Assembly: GCF_037975245.1 (NCBI RefSeq)
Contig: NC_092583.1
Coordinates: 12,299,764-12,363,763, forward strand
Length of the DNA stretch: 64,000 bases
Reading direction: 5' to 3'
Source of the DNA: Apostichopus japonicus
Lineage: Eukaryota > Echinodermata > Holothuroidea > Aspidochirotida > Stichopodidae
Made by a program: the position numbers and the translations under genes. The notes beneath the pieces were generated by a model. The model was not told where the DNA came from, searched no databases, and worked only from the letters and a program-made list of their open reading frames with translations. The first letter of the stretch is position 1; each line of letters starts with the position of its first letter. Of the stretch, positions 11,101 to 21,500 are shown piece after piece.

Positions 11101-14100
11101 TAGACCCCTCCCCCAGGCCGGCCATCAGTCTTCAGCCCCCCACTCAAAAGTACCTTCCTACGCCACTGACATAGGGAAACATCAAAATGCCCTACCCAAT
11201 AACCGAGTTTCTGAATTCAAGCTTTAGGATAATGACAGAGTAATTATACTAATCCTTCAGAGGGAAAAGGTAGAAACCTTGAATAACTCTTCAACTGTTC
11301 GGCACCCCGGCCGCGATTTTTTTTCCCAAACAGGTTTGCAATTGCGTGGTTTTCCGCCAATCAGATTGCTCGTGACGTCAGCATCAATAATGGGCATCGC
11401 TTCGAAGTTCGAAGACATGTACTGAGTTACACACTGACACTTAATTAAGTCTAGTTACGGGGTTTCCATCAAACGCCCTAACGTTACTTTTAATGCTTGA
11501 ATCACATGTTGACCTTACTTATGATACAAATTCTACATTCTATTGGGTTCGTGTTTACGTTATTCAAGATTCGTGAGCCGTTCTACTACAATCGGAATTC
11601 GTTTCGTGGAATGGGTAGGCCTACACTAAAATCAATCGAGTCTTGAATGAATATACGCAAACAGTTTAGTGTACAGTATGATATTTTCCGTCACTGCACT
11701 GTGTACACAGTTATAATACATATAGGCCACCAGCGCATGTGTGATGTACCATGTACGAACATTTCACTGTGCGATGTTATCGATTAATGCATGCCTTCAC
11801 ATAAAACTTCGATCAAAGTAGATGATCATACCATACTAGTGTGCTCAATATGTCTAAACCAATTCCAAACACATCTACATATATTAACGAAAAGCTTCGG
11901 GTAATTTTGAACGGGCATATCTTCGTTGCAACGAATGGATGCAGACACTTTGGTTACCTGGAAGTGAAGGTTTCTATCGTGATGACGTAACATTTCCGAC
12001 CAATCATGAGCGCCTATTTACACGCAATTGCAAACCTGTTTGGGGAAAAAAAATTCACACCCCGGCCGCGAATTTTTTTTTCCCAAACAGGTTTGCAATT
12101 ACGGAGTTTTCAGCCAATCAGATTGCTCGTGACGTCAGCATCAATAATAACCATCGCTTGGAAGTTCGAAGACATATACTGAGCTACACACTGACACTTG
12201 ATTGAGTCTAGTTAAGGGTTTTCCCTTCAAACGCCCTAACTTTACTTTTAATGCTTGGATTACATGTTGACCTCACTTACGATACATACGCTACATTCTA
12301 TTTTGTTCGTGTTTACGTTATCCACGATTCGTGAGCCGTTCTATTGAAATCAGATTTCGTTTCGTGGAATGGGTAGGCCTACACTAAAAGCAACTTCACG
12401 ACGCGAGTTCACGGCGAGTCTTGAGTGAATATACGCACAACAGTATAGTGTATAGTGTGATATATTTCCGTCACTGCACTGTGTACAGAGTTTAATGCTT
12501 GGATTACATGTTGACCTCACTTATGATACATACGCTACATTCTATTTGGTTCGTGTTTACGTTATCCACGATTCGTGAGCCGTTCTATTGAAATCAGCAA
12601 CTTCACGACGCGAGTTCACGGCGAGTCTTGAGTCATTATACGCAAAACAGTATAGTGTATAGTGTGAAAGCGTAAACGGGTAATTTTGAACGGGTATATC
12701 TTCGTTGCAACAAATGGATGCAGAACCTCGAAGTGAAGGTTTCTATGGTGATGACGTAACTTTTCCGACCAATCATGAACGACTATTTACGCACAATTGC
12801 AAACCTGTTTGGGAAAAAAAATTCGCACACCGGCCTATCTTATATTGTTTCTTTTCCCGATTTGTATTACCACAATGAATGTATTAGGCAGATCCGACGA
12901 TATAGGCAAAGCTCAGTCAACGAATTCCCAAGCTCCTAGTCACCCCTGTTGTCATGGCAGCATATCTATTATTTCCCTACTTCTTGTAGACTAACTTCAA
13001 TATTTCTGTCATTCTCCCCCCCCCCCCCCTCAGCCCGTTGTTGTTATTGGTTGGTTGGTTGCTACGTCACTGACTGCAGCCGTTTTCTGTGTTACCATTA
13101 ATCACCATACGATAAACCCATCACTTGGTAAAATAGTTGACGTCACGTACCAATCTCTGCATCGAGTTGCATGGGGAGTGTTCCTGGCATGGGTCGTCAT
13201 ATACTGCCACCTCGTCAAATCAGGTAAACAATCTTTTACCTTTATCATCAATCGTTGTTCCTCCAATAAACTTGCGACGAGAAGGTAACGTTTATTTATG
13301 ATTTTTTTATTTATTTTTTATCATCGTCATCGTCGTCGTTGTTGTTGTAGTTGTTATTATTATTGTTGTTATTATTATTGTTGTTATTGTTATTATTGTC
13401 ATTATTATTGTTGTTATTATTGTTGCTATTATTATTATTGTTGTTAGTATTAGTATTGGTATTGGTGTTGGTGTTGGTGTTGGTGTTGGTATTGGTATTG
13501 GTGTTGGTGTTGGTGTTGGTGTTGGTATTGGTGTTGGTATTGGTATTGGTATTGGTATATCGAAGAATGAAAGTTACTTACGTTGGGTGATTTCTGAAAT
13601 GCCACGTGGAGACACAAGCTGAATATGAAATGATATGAAAAACTGTAGGACAAATGCTATTTAGCAGAGTTTAAGTCAGACAAAATGAATCAGGAGGGAC
13701 AAGGTGTCTCCATGAAGGAACTTATGGAAAACAAATATTAAGATCTCGGACAACCCTTGATCATAAAACCAATGAGTTGTGATATACTGCGAACCACTTT
13801 AAAAATAGGTAAGGTCAGGGGAATGGACAGGGTCGAGAGGATGAGGATGGGGGACGGAAAGGAGATGAGGGGGAAGTGGTAAGTGCAAAGTTCTTTTACT
13901 CTACAACGTGGATAAATCTAGTATTAACCACATGTTGTTTTTGCTTTATACCTCCAGGGTGGATTAATAACTTTCTTAGTTGGCATGCCTGGGTACCATT
14001 GAGCCGTTTGTCTTACACGGTCTATATCATTCATTTCATAGTATTTTGGACATTCATCGGCAATCTAGGGCAGCCATTTTACACTACTTCTCTTATTATG

Positions 14101-15418
14101 GTAAGTATCAGTGGTATAGTCCAACGTGCGCTCGCCCCACCATCCCCTCCGCTCATTCAACCCCAAGGGCGTAGAAACCGGGGGGATGGGGGCGCCAGCC
14201 CCCCAGTAAAAAATATGGGGGCGGAAGTATCATTCCGCCCCCCGCTTCGCAAGTCAGAAAACCCCTTTTTCATTTCCAAATGAGAAAAAAGAAATCTCAT
14301 TTGGAGCACCAAATTGCATCTAAGGCCAGGTGAAAATGCAAATTAATTTACAAAATGGAGTGGGTGTTGAAGTGTGCTATATTGCACCAAATTGCATCTG
14401 AGGCCACTTGGAAATGCAAAAAAAATTTGCATTTCTAGAAAAAAAATTAAGGGGAGGGGTAACCCCCCAGGCCGGCCATCAGTCTTCAGCCCCCCCCCCC
14501 CCACTCAAAAGTACCTTCCTACGCCACTGTTCAACCCACTTCACCAACCATACACTTTTCTCTTTCTATGTAACCTCCTAACAATGCAAAAGCAACACTT
14601 TTAGAGGGACGGATCGTTTAAATAAAGACTTAAGTGCAACGAATCGCCATTTATTCCAGCTTGTCAAGGAACTCTCTTGCTGATGTTTGTGAAAGCGTTG
14701 TAGTCAAATGGTTAAGGCAGTGGATTGTGGATTTGTGATCTAAGGTTTGCAGGTTCGAGTCCTGACCAGATCATTATGTTGTGTCCTTGGGCAATGCACT
14801 TAATCTCCATTGCCTCTCTTCACCCAGGTGTATAAATAGGGACTTGCTAAGGTAACTTGTAAATCTAGTTGCCTGCGTCGGTTTGTGGCTGCACCCTATG
14901 GGGAGTCGCTCGGGGCACACGTAGATGTAGTGCCCTAGGAAGGATTGTTTGATTGTGCACACTTTGGTGTGTGGATGTGACAAGTTACCAATGACCAGGG
15001 GTCACGTGTTGCAAAGTCGTGGGAGGGGGCCTTTGGCCTCAAACTTGAGTGTTAACATTTAACTTTGTTTGGTTTTGTCTGCCAAACGCTAGTCAGTTTC
15101 TTTGCTCAGCCTGTTTCAATTCTGTTGACAACTTCCTCCGAAAATCTCTTTTCAAAGTTTTGTATACAATTCAAGGTCAAAATAATTACTTTGCCTCCAT
15201 CCAAACTTATTGATGTAAACCACTGTCCGTTTGATTTTATTAATTCACCCATTAATGAATAAATTAATGGTAAACTTCTTGTGTAATTTTTCTTCGTATT
15301 ACAGATTTTCAACTCTGTAGCAGTGACGTGTGTATCGTTCATGTTTGCAGCTTTTCTTTATCTCTCCGTGGAACTTCCAGTGGCCAATTTAGAGCAAAAG
15401 TTTTTGCCAAGGCCATGA
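1795..15418 (+). CDS. NRF-6-like multi-pass acyltransferase (acyltransferase-3 family), 5' end missing
   Basis: Twelve exons were assembled: 1795-1900, 2292-2500, 3446-3631, 4015-4111, 5317-5409, 5682-5844, 6861-6940, 7828-7941, 10107-10233, 13034-13223, 13958-14100 and 15305-15418 (TGA). All introns are GT-AG, the phases agree at every junction, and 539 residues are open. Family marks in order: a first membrane helix (GVFGLICVLMIIGSMIDI) and an acidic loop; NIGCLHGIRVISMVWIVLLH with the conserved His of the acyltransferase-3 fold; PVDTFLFLSGLL; RYIRLTPMLA; WWTNLLYIQNF; and near the end LSWHAWVPLSRLSYTVYIIH. Several more hydrophobic helices lie between. In C. elegans, NRF-6 relatives act in gut and hypodermal lipid or drug transport; the catalytic substrate here is unknown. 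The N-terminal NRF domain and signal peptide lie upstream of the window, and the first exon listed is the least certain. The gene is convergent with the modular secreted-protein gene. Confidence 0.92.
2046..2187. repeat. Compound poly-C, CA and TA microsatellite in intron 1 of the NRF-6-like gene
   Basis: A C run, then about 15 CA and about 36 TA dinucleotides. The intron runs 1901-2291. The reading frames over it are low-complexity artefacts. Confidence 0.95.
2501..3445 (+). other. Intron 2 of the NRF-6-like gene
   Basis: An AT-rich intron of 945 bases with no recognisable element except a short T/G run (about 2978-2998) and a TTTC microsatellite (about 3413-3433) just before the acceptor. 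Confidence 0.8.
4315..4960 (+). repeat. Long polypyrimidine tract in intron 4 of the NRF-6-like gene
   Basis: About 640 bases made almost wholly of TTC, TCC and CTC runs. Diverged internal repeats contain TTCTTCCTATATCTCCTCC and TCTACACTTCTCGC. Long overlapping open frames exist in all plus frames only because the tract has few A or G bases. The intron runs 4112-5316. Confidence 0.9.
6130..6800 (+). repeat. Degenerate tandem repeat in intron 6 of the NRF-6-like gene
   Basis: Five diverged units start with a CATTCTTTACTGAAACGCC-like core near 6200, 6323, 6488, 6612 and 6739, so the spacing is about 120-165 bases. The units also share GTGTATC or GTGTCT before the core and an ACCACTGAGCCT-like segment after it. 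The intron runs 5845-6860. Confidence 0.7.
7150..7430 (+). mobile_element. Solitary tRNA-derived SINE in intron 7 of the NRF-6-like gene
   Basis: Same family as the array at 166-1050: head TAGCCTAGTGGTTAGGGTG, B box GGTTCGAATCC at 7259-7269, a T run, then a tail of TTCAATTCTATATAT repeats ending in poly-A. The shared sequence starts upstream of the tRNA-like head, near TTGTTCGATACAGG. Confidence 0.8.
7683..7750 (-). mobile_element. tRNA-like SINE head remnant
   Basis: The minus strand reads as a tRNA-like head: an A-box-like GGTCCAATGGAAAGGCAAT and a B box GGTTCGAGTCCTGAC. No clear SINE body follows. It lies inside intron 7 of the NRF-6-like gene, about 75 bases before exon 7828-7941. Confidence 0.5.
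8340..8760 (+). other. Unrecognised GC-richer block in intron 8 of the NRF-6-like gene
   Basis: Base composition is clearly more GC-rich than the flanks, with CGGAGGTACCTCCG as a perfect palindrome near 8378. A 73-codon open frame (8525-8746) is basic but matches nothing I know. It is probably a fragment of a mobile element. Confidence 0.35.
9040..9890 (-). pseudogene. Decayed LINE reverse-transcriptase C-terminal region and 3' tail
   Basis: On the minus strand, about 9880-9660 reads as the late thumb part of a non-LTR reverse transcriptase (LNWNGHIDYVSSKARK..., then VLDYGLPAWGP). After a frame change, 9661-9275 continues with FILGQRRQE, LSILGWYSF and FPMIWNELP, in the order usual for CR1/L2/Jockey-type LINEs. 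The copy is frameshifted and lacks the catalytic domain. The 3' part ends near 9043 in an AATGAAATGAAATTG tail, typical of CR1/L2 elements. It lies inside intron 8 of the NRF-6-like gene, opposite to its transcription. Confidence 0.75.
10806..11168 (+). mobile_element. Short hAT-type MITE, family 1, copy 1
   Basis: Terminal inverted repeats are CAAGGGCGTAGGAA on the left and CAGTGGCGTAGGAA (reverse) on the right. Flanking 8-bp duplications are ACATAGAG and ACATAGGG. The body contains CCAAATTGCATCT twice and an AAATGAGA/TCTCATTT hairpin. It has no coding capacity and lies in intron 9 of the NRF-6-like gene. Confidence 0.85.
11302..12836. mobile_element. Doublet of a terminal-inverted-repeat element sharing the middle terminus
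   Basis: Three terminal repeats are visible. At about 11305 and 12060 the left form reads CCGGCCGCGA, then a T run, then CCCAAACAGGTTTGCAATT. The inverse is at about 12020-12060 and 12794-12836. Two units of about 760 bases are therefore joined head to tail. Just inside the termini lie a CCAAT box and a TGACGTCA palindrome (11368-11390 and 12114-12140), with GATGACGTAAC and ACCAATCATGA at the other ends. A segment is also duplicated inside unit 2 (about 12248-12350 and 12494-12597). No transposase frame was seen. It lies in intron 9 of the NRF-6-like gene. Confidence 0.75.
13320..13560 (+). repeat. Trinucleotide and hexanucleotide microsatellite in intron 10 of the NRF-6-like gene
   Basis: CGT/TTG/TTA trinucleotides pass into repeats of GTTGGT and ATTGGT. 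The frames across it read only Leu-Val or Gln-Tyr/His repeats and are not genes. Confidence 0.95.
14164..14528 (+). mobile_element. Short hAT-type MITE, family 1, copy 2
   Basis: Same family as the copy at 10806. A perfect 8-bp target duplication TTCAACCC flanks CAAGGGCGTAG on the left and CGCCACTG on the right. It lies in intron 11 of the NRF-6-like gene, 64 bases after exon 13958-14100. Confidence 0.9.
14690..15058 (+). mobile_element. tRNA-derived SINE of a second family
   Basis: The head has TAGTCAAATGGTTAAGGCAG as A box and GGTTCGAGTCCTGACC as B box. The body contains GTGTCCTTGGGCAATGCACT and CACCCAGGTGTATAAATAGG. Such conserved central cores are shared by several invertebrate SINE families; I recall them from the MetaSINE group but cannot confirm the assignment. 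It lies in intron 11 of the NRF-6-like gene. Confidence 0.7.
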
Positions 15419-15513
15419 GCTATTGTAAGCTATTTTACTATTTCTCAGAACAAATAACCGATACTTCCATCAGAACATCGTGACGAAATTACAACTAAGC
15501 TGTCGAACTTTAA

Positions 15514-15519
15514 AATAAA
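15514..15519 (+). promoter_or_regulatory. Probable polyadenylation signal of the NRF-6-like gene
   Basis: AATAAA lies 96 bases after the TGA stop. It is the first canonical signal after the stop. Confidence 0.55.
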
Positions 15520-17015
15520 GTTAAGCGAACGTGGCTATACACCCAATGGGATGCTTCAAATGAGACGCATAGATGCCAAGTACTGTATTATTACCTGATA
15601 GCCTGATTGAATTAAGCACTCTTATGGTGTTTTTCATTTCTTATGATCAACACAATTCTATATACAAATCATGAACAAAAAACCTGCCTGAGATATTAAT
15701 CAACCAAAGACTTAATTTTACGATTAAACTGAAACAATGCATGGGTGAATATAATGCCGTTGAAAGTCATATTTAAAGCACTAAACAAACAAAGCACAAA
15801 AAGGAGTAAACAAGGAACTAAATGATGGGAATAAAAAGTACAAAACAATAGATTTAATATTGCTGGGGTAAAGATTTATTTTGGAGACAGTTGAAATTGG
15901 ATTTACATTTCCTGATATTAATTGTTTTCATATATCTATATAAGGCAATGGAGGCAAGTTTTAAATAATGTATTGCACTGATCTTGCAGAAATGAGTTCT
16001 TAACTAGTAAGAATAAAACCATCTTCCTGATTGTTCAATGAAAACTTAACTTACCCTCTGTCCTCCCTCACTCACCCCTCCTCCCGCTCCAAACCTGTTG
16101 CATTTTTCAATGACAGAACAAAAGATCTTTTCTCGTCGTGTCTTCTTTTGTTCTTTTCATTGTCTTTTAGTATACTTATCATTGTCAAAAGACAATTGTT
16201 GTAACAAGTTCCATTAGCAAAATATCATCCAACTTATTAAAAAATTATTGTAATTAAAGTATAGTTGATTTTCACATATTTTGTTTGACTATTTTAGACA
16301 TTTTATGCCGTAAAACTTTAAACTTAAGTTTAATTTCTCTACATTCTTGGGTCTGCTTATAATCTCGGTATTTAGTTTAATGTCTTGTAAGTAGTTAAAG
16401 GGTCTCCGTCAGTTAAGAAAATATTGTTGTAGTTCCAATATCTGTGAAAAGACAATAAAAGTAAATAAGTAAATAAAAATGTTTTTATTGGGATTATACA
16501 CCCTGCATAACCGTTGTTCTTAGAAATCAAGTGTTGTGTGAGGAGTGTTGTGACGAGACTCTATTATCCCCACCCAAACATTTCCTAATTGGAAAAGGTT
16601 GTATGAAAATCCCATTTTATTGGCTGCTTGTGTCAATATAAATAACTAATCATGGATCCGTTCCGAACTTCTTATAAGAATCCTTGAAAGTCACAGTATA
16701 ACAAATTACTCTTCAAAATAGTAATTTAAGCTTTTGAAAAAGTACGGAAGCTGACGGAATCTACCATTACAGACTTTTCAATAATCTCCAAACATTTTTA
16801 GACTATAGTATATTGTTCATTATATCCTGATGTTTTTTAAGTCTAATAATTTCTTGTTTGCCCTTACAACGTGGGAAGTAAAAGTAGTATGACCACCCCC
16901 CCCCTACCCTCCATGCAACTCCACCCCCTCCCTCCGAAAATGAAAATCAGAGTAAGAAAAAGTAAGAGAGCACCAAATGAAAAGTTTTTGTCGTTAGCTC
17001 ACCGAGTCCATAACT
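15520..17015. other. Short intergenic segment between two convergent genes
   Basis: It holds the 3' flank of the NRF-6-like gene and the 3' untranslated region of the modular secreted-protein gene. Otherwise it is AT-rich sequence without a recognisable element, with a C-rich run at about 16893-16935. Confidence 0.6.
16484..16489 (-). promoter_or_regulatory. Candidate polyadenylation signal of the modular secreted-protein gene
   Basis: The minus strand reads AATAAA about 530 bases after the stop at 17016. A second one at 16616-16621 is equally possible. Confidence 0.4.
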
Positions 17016-18517
17016 TTAATCTGTGTATGGATAGAGCAACCAGTGTGATTCTACTCCTTGGCCAACAGCGATACCAAAGTTGATAGCTTGGAGTCCAATG
17101 TTGTTAGGATATGTCAGGAATGCATTTCCATCATGCATAGTCCTGCCACCGTTACCCTCCTCAATGGTGAAGCTACCGATCTGTATTTCAGAGTCTGTTA
17201 CCAAGATCCAAATCTTGGCGCCTTCAGCCTCGCTCATGATCCTGGGTACGTTCTATGAAAACAAATGAATTCAAATCATATGTATAACCCATCATGCTTT
17301 CAATAGCCCCCCCTTTCTTTCAAACAGTGCTCAAGTAATTGAAGCTATATGGATGACAAATTCTAGTTTCTGATCTTATCACCATCTACCTCACCCAAGG
17401 GCACTTGTGCCTTTCTTGAACAGAGAAATTCAAAACGATGTTGAAGTCAAGCTAACTGACCTAGTAATTCTAGTGAGCCCTATGGTCTCAAAGTACATCA
17501 CCTACTGCATCAACTAAATTAAAATAAAACCTGAGAAAAAATTGTGAACACAGTGTTCACCACATGTGAACATAACGTTCAACACAATTTGCAGTGTGCA
17601 CACAATGTTTACCACAAAGTGAACAAAAGGTTAGAATATGAACGTAGTGTCTAACACAAAGTGAACATGAGTTAAGAATGTGAACACACGTTCTAAAATG
17701 TGAACACAATGTGGTCATTACTATGCCCCACCTGCCCCGCTGATTATTACGGGTGCATTCTATGAAAAAGAAACTAAGCATGTTGAAACCAAACTAAATG
17801 ACCCAGTATTCCTTGTATAGGCCCTTGCCCCCAAACTGTAAGACCGTCATTCTATAAGTTATATATAGCAACAGGCAGTTTCTGATATAAGCGCCATCTA
17901 CCTAACTCATAATCATGGGTTTTGAAGTGTGAATTATTTTACATACACCTATTTACTCCCATTTTTACTCAACCATAATGCTGAATGGGATACTCACATC
18001 TCCGCCGTATGAAGCCAGAGCGGGACATCCTCTGCATGTTCGTACTTCAATCATGTTCTCTCCCTCTGGAGCAATAACTAAGATTTTATGAAAAGAAGCA
18101 GGAGCAAACGATTATTCAACACAAAATAAATGCATGCTTATCTCCCTAAAAAGTATTTCCCCACCATTCCATTGCTTTGGTTTTCAAATGTTCCCTCCCA
18201 CCTCCTTGGTTCCACATTCTTTTAAATGGAATCCTCACCGCAGAAAATTATGGATTAACAATACGGTTTTTCTGAATTACAGAATTGAACTCTTTTAGAT
18301 GTAATGAGTTTCTTGTAGTTTTATACAATGCCAATAACCCTAAGAAAAAAAATCCTTCAAAATGCAGAAACTGTTGGAGAATAATTACCGATTTCGAACA
18401 GTCTGGTATCGTCGGGTGTTTCTCCGGCGATGGCGATGCAAGCATCTCTGGAAGCTGTCACACCCAAATGCAGTTTCTTTCCGACCTCCTGAATGTTGTA
18501 GTATTTGTATTCAAATG
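17016..18517 (-). CDS. Module 8 (exons 18-20) of the modular secreted protein
   Basis: Residues 1305-1452. The module's long half, one exon elsewhere, is here split by the gene's only phase-0 intron (17253-17997). Exon 18 gives PFEYKYYNIQEVGKKLHLGV, exon 19 has a Cys pair (RTCRGCPAL) like RDCRDCSY in module 7, and exon 20 ends in a Trp-rich tail (ESHWLLYPYTD). Exon 18 is 129 bases against 168 in modules 5-7, so the N-terminal half of this module is trimmed. Confidence 0.85.
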
Positions 18518-21500
18518 CTGTGATATGGGGCGGGGGGAGAAAACTGTCATTCAAAAGTAAACACTCAAGACTTTATGCATTGATATAAATCTTCAACTTT
18601 TCCCCCTCAACTGCTACAGTTGTATTGTACATGTAAGTAACTTGTTTATGTACTGTAATATTCTATCCATCGGTCGGGTCTGAGGAGCCACTCCCAACCG
18701 TCCCCCTTCCCAACCCCCTCCCTCTCCAACCCCCCTCCTCTCCACCACCGTTCCCCCTTCCCCCAATATGTATATGCAGTTGCGCCTCTGGCCACTACCA
18801 GGCACATTTAATTTCTAACTACATATACAGCATTCATAACTTCAAGAGTGAGGCAGCAACTTCTTTCTTTAAGATTCAGAGGAATCGTTGAAGGATAGAA
18901 CGACACCATATATAACGAGAATAGAGAACGATCTACGTACGCAAGAATACGTGGAAGTGGAAATGGGTAGTGAAGGCACCAGAGAAACCCATGTAGTTGA
19001 AACTGGTCTCATCCAAGTCATTGCTGGAATACTCAAAGAGAGGATCGCCATCGGCCTCCAAAACTTCCTTATCGAAAACTCTAATGGTGCCATCTACAAC
19101 GGTAATCACTAAGTGCCTCTCTGTCTCCGAGTTAACTAAATCTGTCTCACGAATTGCGTGTTTCATGTAACTGCAGTCTCGACAATCCCGGACAAAGATG
19201 GCTCGGTTTTCAAGAGCTCCAATACCTGTGACAAAATTATGTCCATAAATGAGTTATCATTGTTGCGGTAGAGTAGAAATTATAAAAACGTGGGGGAAAA
19301 AAAGACAAAGTCGACTTGTTGACTGAAACTCCAAAGAATTGTATCTAATATCTAAAAGGACAGAAATTTCAAGAAATGTGACAATGTCAATTTGATTGCA
19401 AATTGAATGGAGAGATACACATTATTACATAGATTGGTTAGAGAAATGTTTCAAATCTATCAAATTTTAGTCATCACTCGATGTTTAAAACTATCGGCTG
19501 AAATAATTGAAACCACTTTCCTTTTCGTTTTAATTTCTTGTAAAATGGAACTGTCAGAAAAGTTTCAAGTTTTCCAGTCCACAAAACAAAAGATAAAGAA
19601 AAATTGAGAAAAGCAATTCAAATATATTGGCAATTTTATTCAATTTAGTTTACCTATTTCTATCATGCCATCGGCATCTCCTTTGGTTGGTGATAAAGCG
19701 ATCAATACCTCTCCGTCAGCCTTAATTCCGAATTCGATGTAAGCTCCACCTCCTTCACGTCTAAGCTCAGTGTAGTGATACTGGTAGGCTTGGTTGATGT
19801 CGTGGGTGTAGAAAATTCCACCTGTTGAACGATAGAAAGAATCGAAAGGCAATAAATGCAATATAAACATTTACTGACCAATTTTTAAATTATCTTTATT
19901 TTATTTTTTTAACATCGTAACACTTTATATTCTCACTCTTGAATTTCTTTTTATTTACCAAAAAGAAAATCTATTAAAAATTGTTTAAAATGCTACAAAA
20001 TACATGCAAAATGGTCTCGACAGGATCCTATCCTACGAATGTCTATGTGTGGTTTACAATGTGATATTTGATTATTTATATTTAATTTCTAATTCTCTTG
20101 TGATTGAGAAAAAACATGCAGTCCACTTCTTAAAGTACAGTTTAACTAGAGCAAAAAAAATTGTTTACGTACATTTTGGACGTAGGATGATGACTTTACA
20201 GGGGGTTATTGGGTGTGTGGAGGAGGGGGGAGGCTACAGAACAAGAATGTTACCATTTTTTAGGCTAGGATAGATCCGAGTGCTGAAGTATTGGAGACAG
20301 TTAAATGAGAGGTGGTGTAAATTACTTTTTACGTACATGTTAAAGCTTTTAACAGATCAAACCTATTCAAGGAGCACTTTTTCTTGTCTAATCATGATCT
20401 CCCACATCAAAAGCAAAGAATTCTTTATTTGTCTGGAACATTTAGTAAGAGATTATTAAGAGGTGATAGCGTTGTTCAGCCTTAATATTAATATTAAAAT
20501 TCCAACAATGGGAAAATATCTCCGGCACATCAGCAGTGCCTATTGCATGTAAAAAAAGATGGGAAGCACAAATGATTAAAGTCCTACGTGAGCCTCGCTG
20601 CACTGTTAGTGCAACCCCCTCCCCACCTCTGTATAGTTATACTTTTGACAGTATGCCTTGTAATAATTCTCAAGAGTAAATATAATGCACCCCAACATCT
20701 AAAGAAATCAACAGAAAAGGTAAAGGGAGAAAATTTACCTCTTGCTTGTGAGAAGTAGTAGTATTTGAACACAAACCAGTAATAAATGTTACTGGCTGAA
20801 TGGATTCCACTTTCAAAGAATGCAAATCTAATTTCGGGCAGAGAGCCTTGCCATGACATAAACTCAAGAGAGCCAACTTTTCCTACTCTGATTGCTCCAC
20901 TTCTAAACGAGATCCAGAACTCGACGTAATTGTCAGCATCCAATATGTCAATGGTATCTACCTCAACAAGAATACTTCCTCCATATTTGATAATGGATTT
21001 CATATTATTTTCGGCACCGATTTCTGTAAAAAAAAAGGGAAGAAAAAAGGAGAGTTACTGATAAGTTAAGTGAACACATTGAACTCTCGTTGATTCAGAC
21101 TTGCAGATCTCATCAGATTGTTTTTCAATTGTAAACATTTCTCACAGTTTCAATGTGTAAAAGAAAAAATTGATTATCATCATCTTAAAAATCTTTTATA
21201 ATCCTATTGTTAAATTTGATACAGTTTACTTGATATTAACTCATTAAAAGTTCATTAAATAACTCAAATAAGCTTTTGTTATTATCTTTTCCTTCTTGTT
21301 CTTTTGCAATATGAGTAAACCTGTTATAAGCAGTGATGAGAATTTCATCATCAAATGGAACCTTTAATTTATTGCTCACTGAATTTTATACTTTTTTAAA
21401 TGAATACTTTTTTTTAAATGGGTGATAAATATAAAAAAAAGAGGACATCTCTGTACAAACAGTTGTAATCTTACTCTGAGCAAGAAGCTAAGATTTGACA

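Noticed and set aside
13351-13653. Leu/Val and Gln/Tyr/His repeat frames on both strands
   Set aside because: They are translations of a trinucleotide and hexanucleotide microsatellite.
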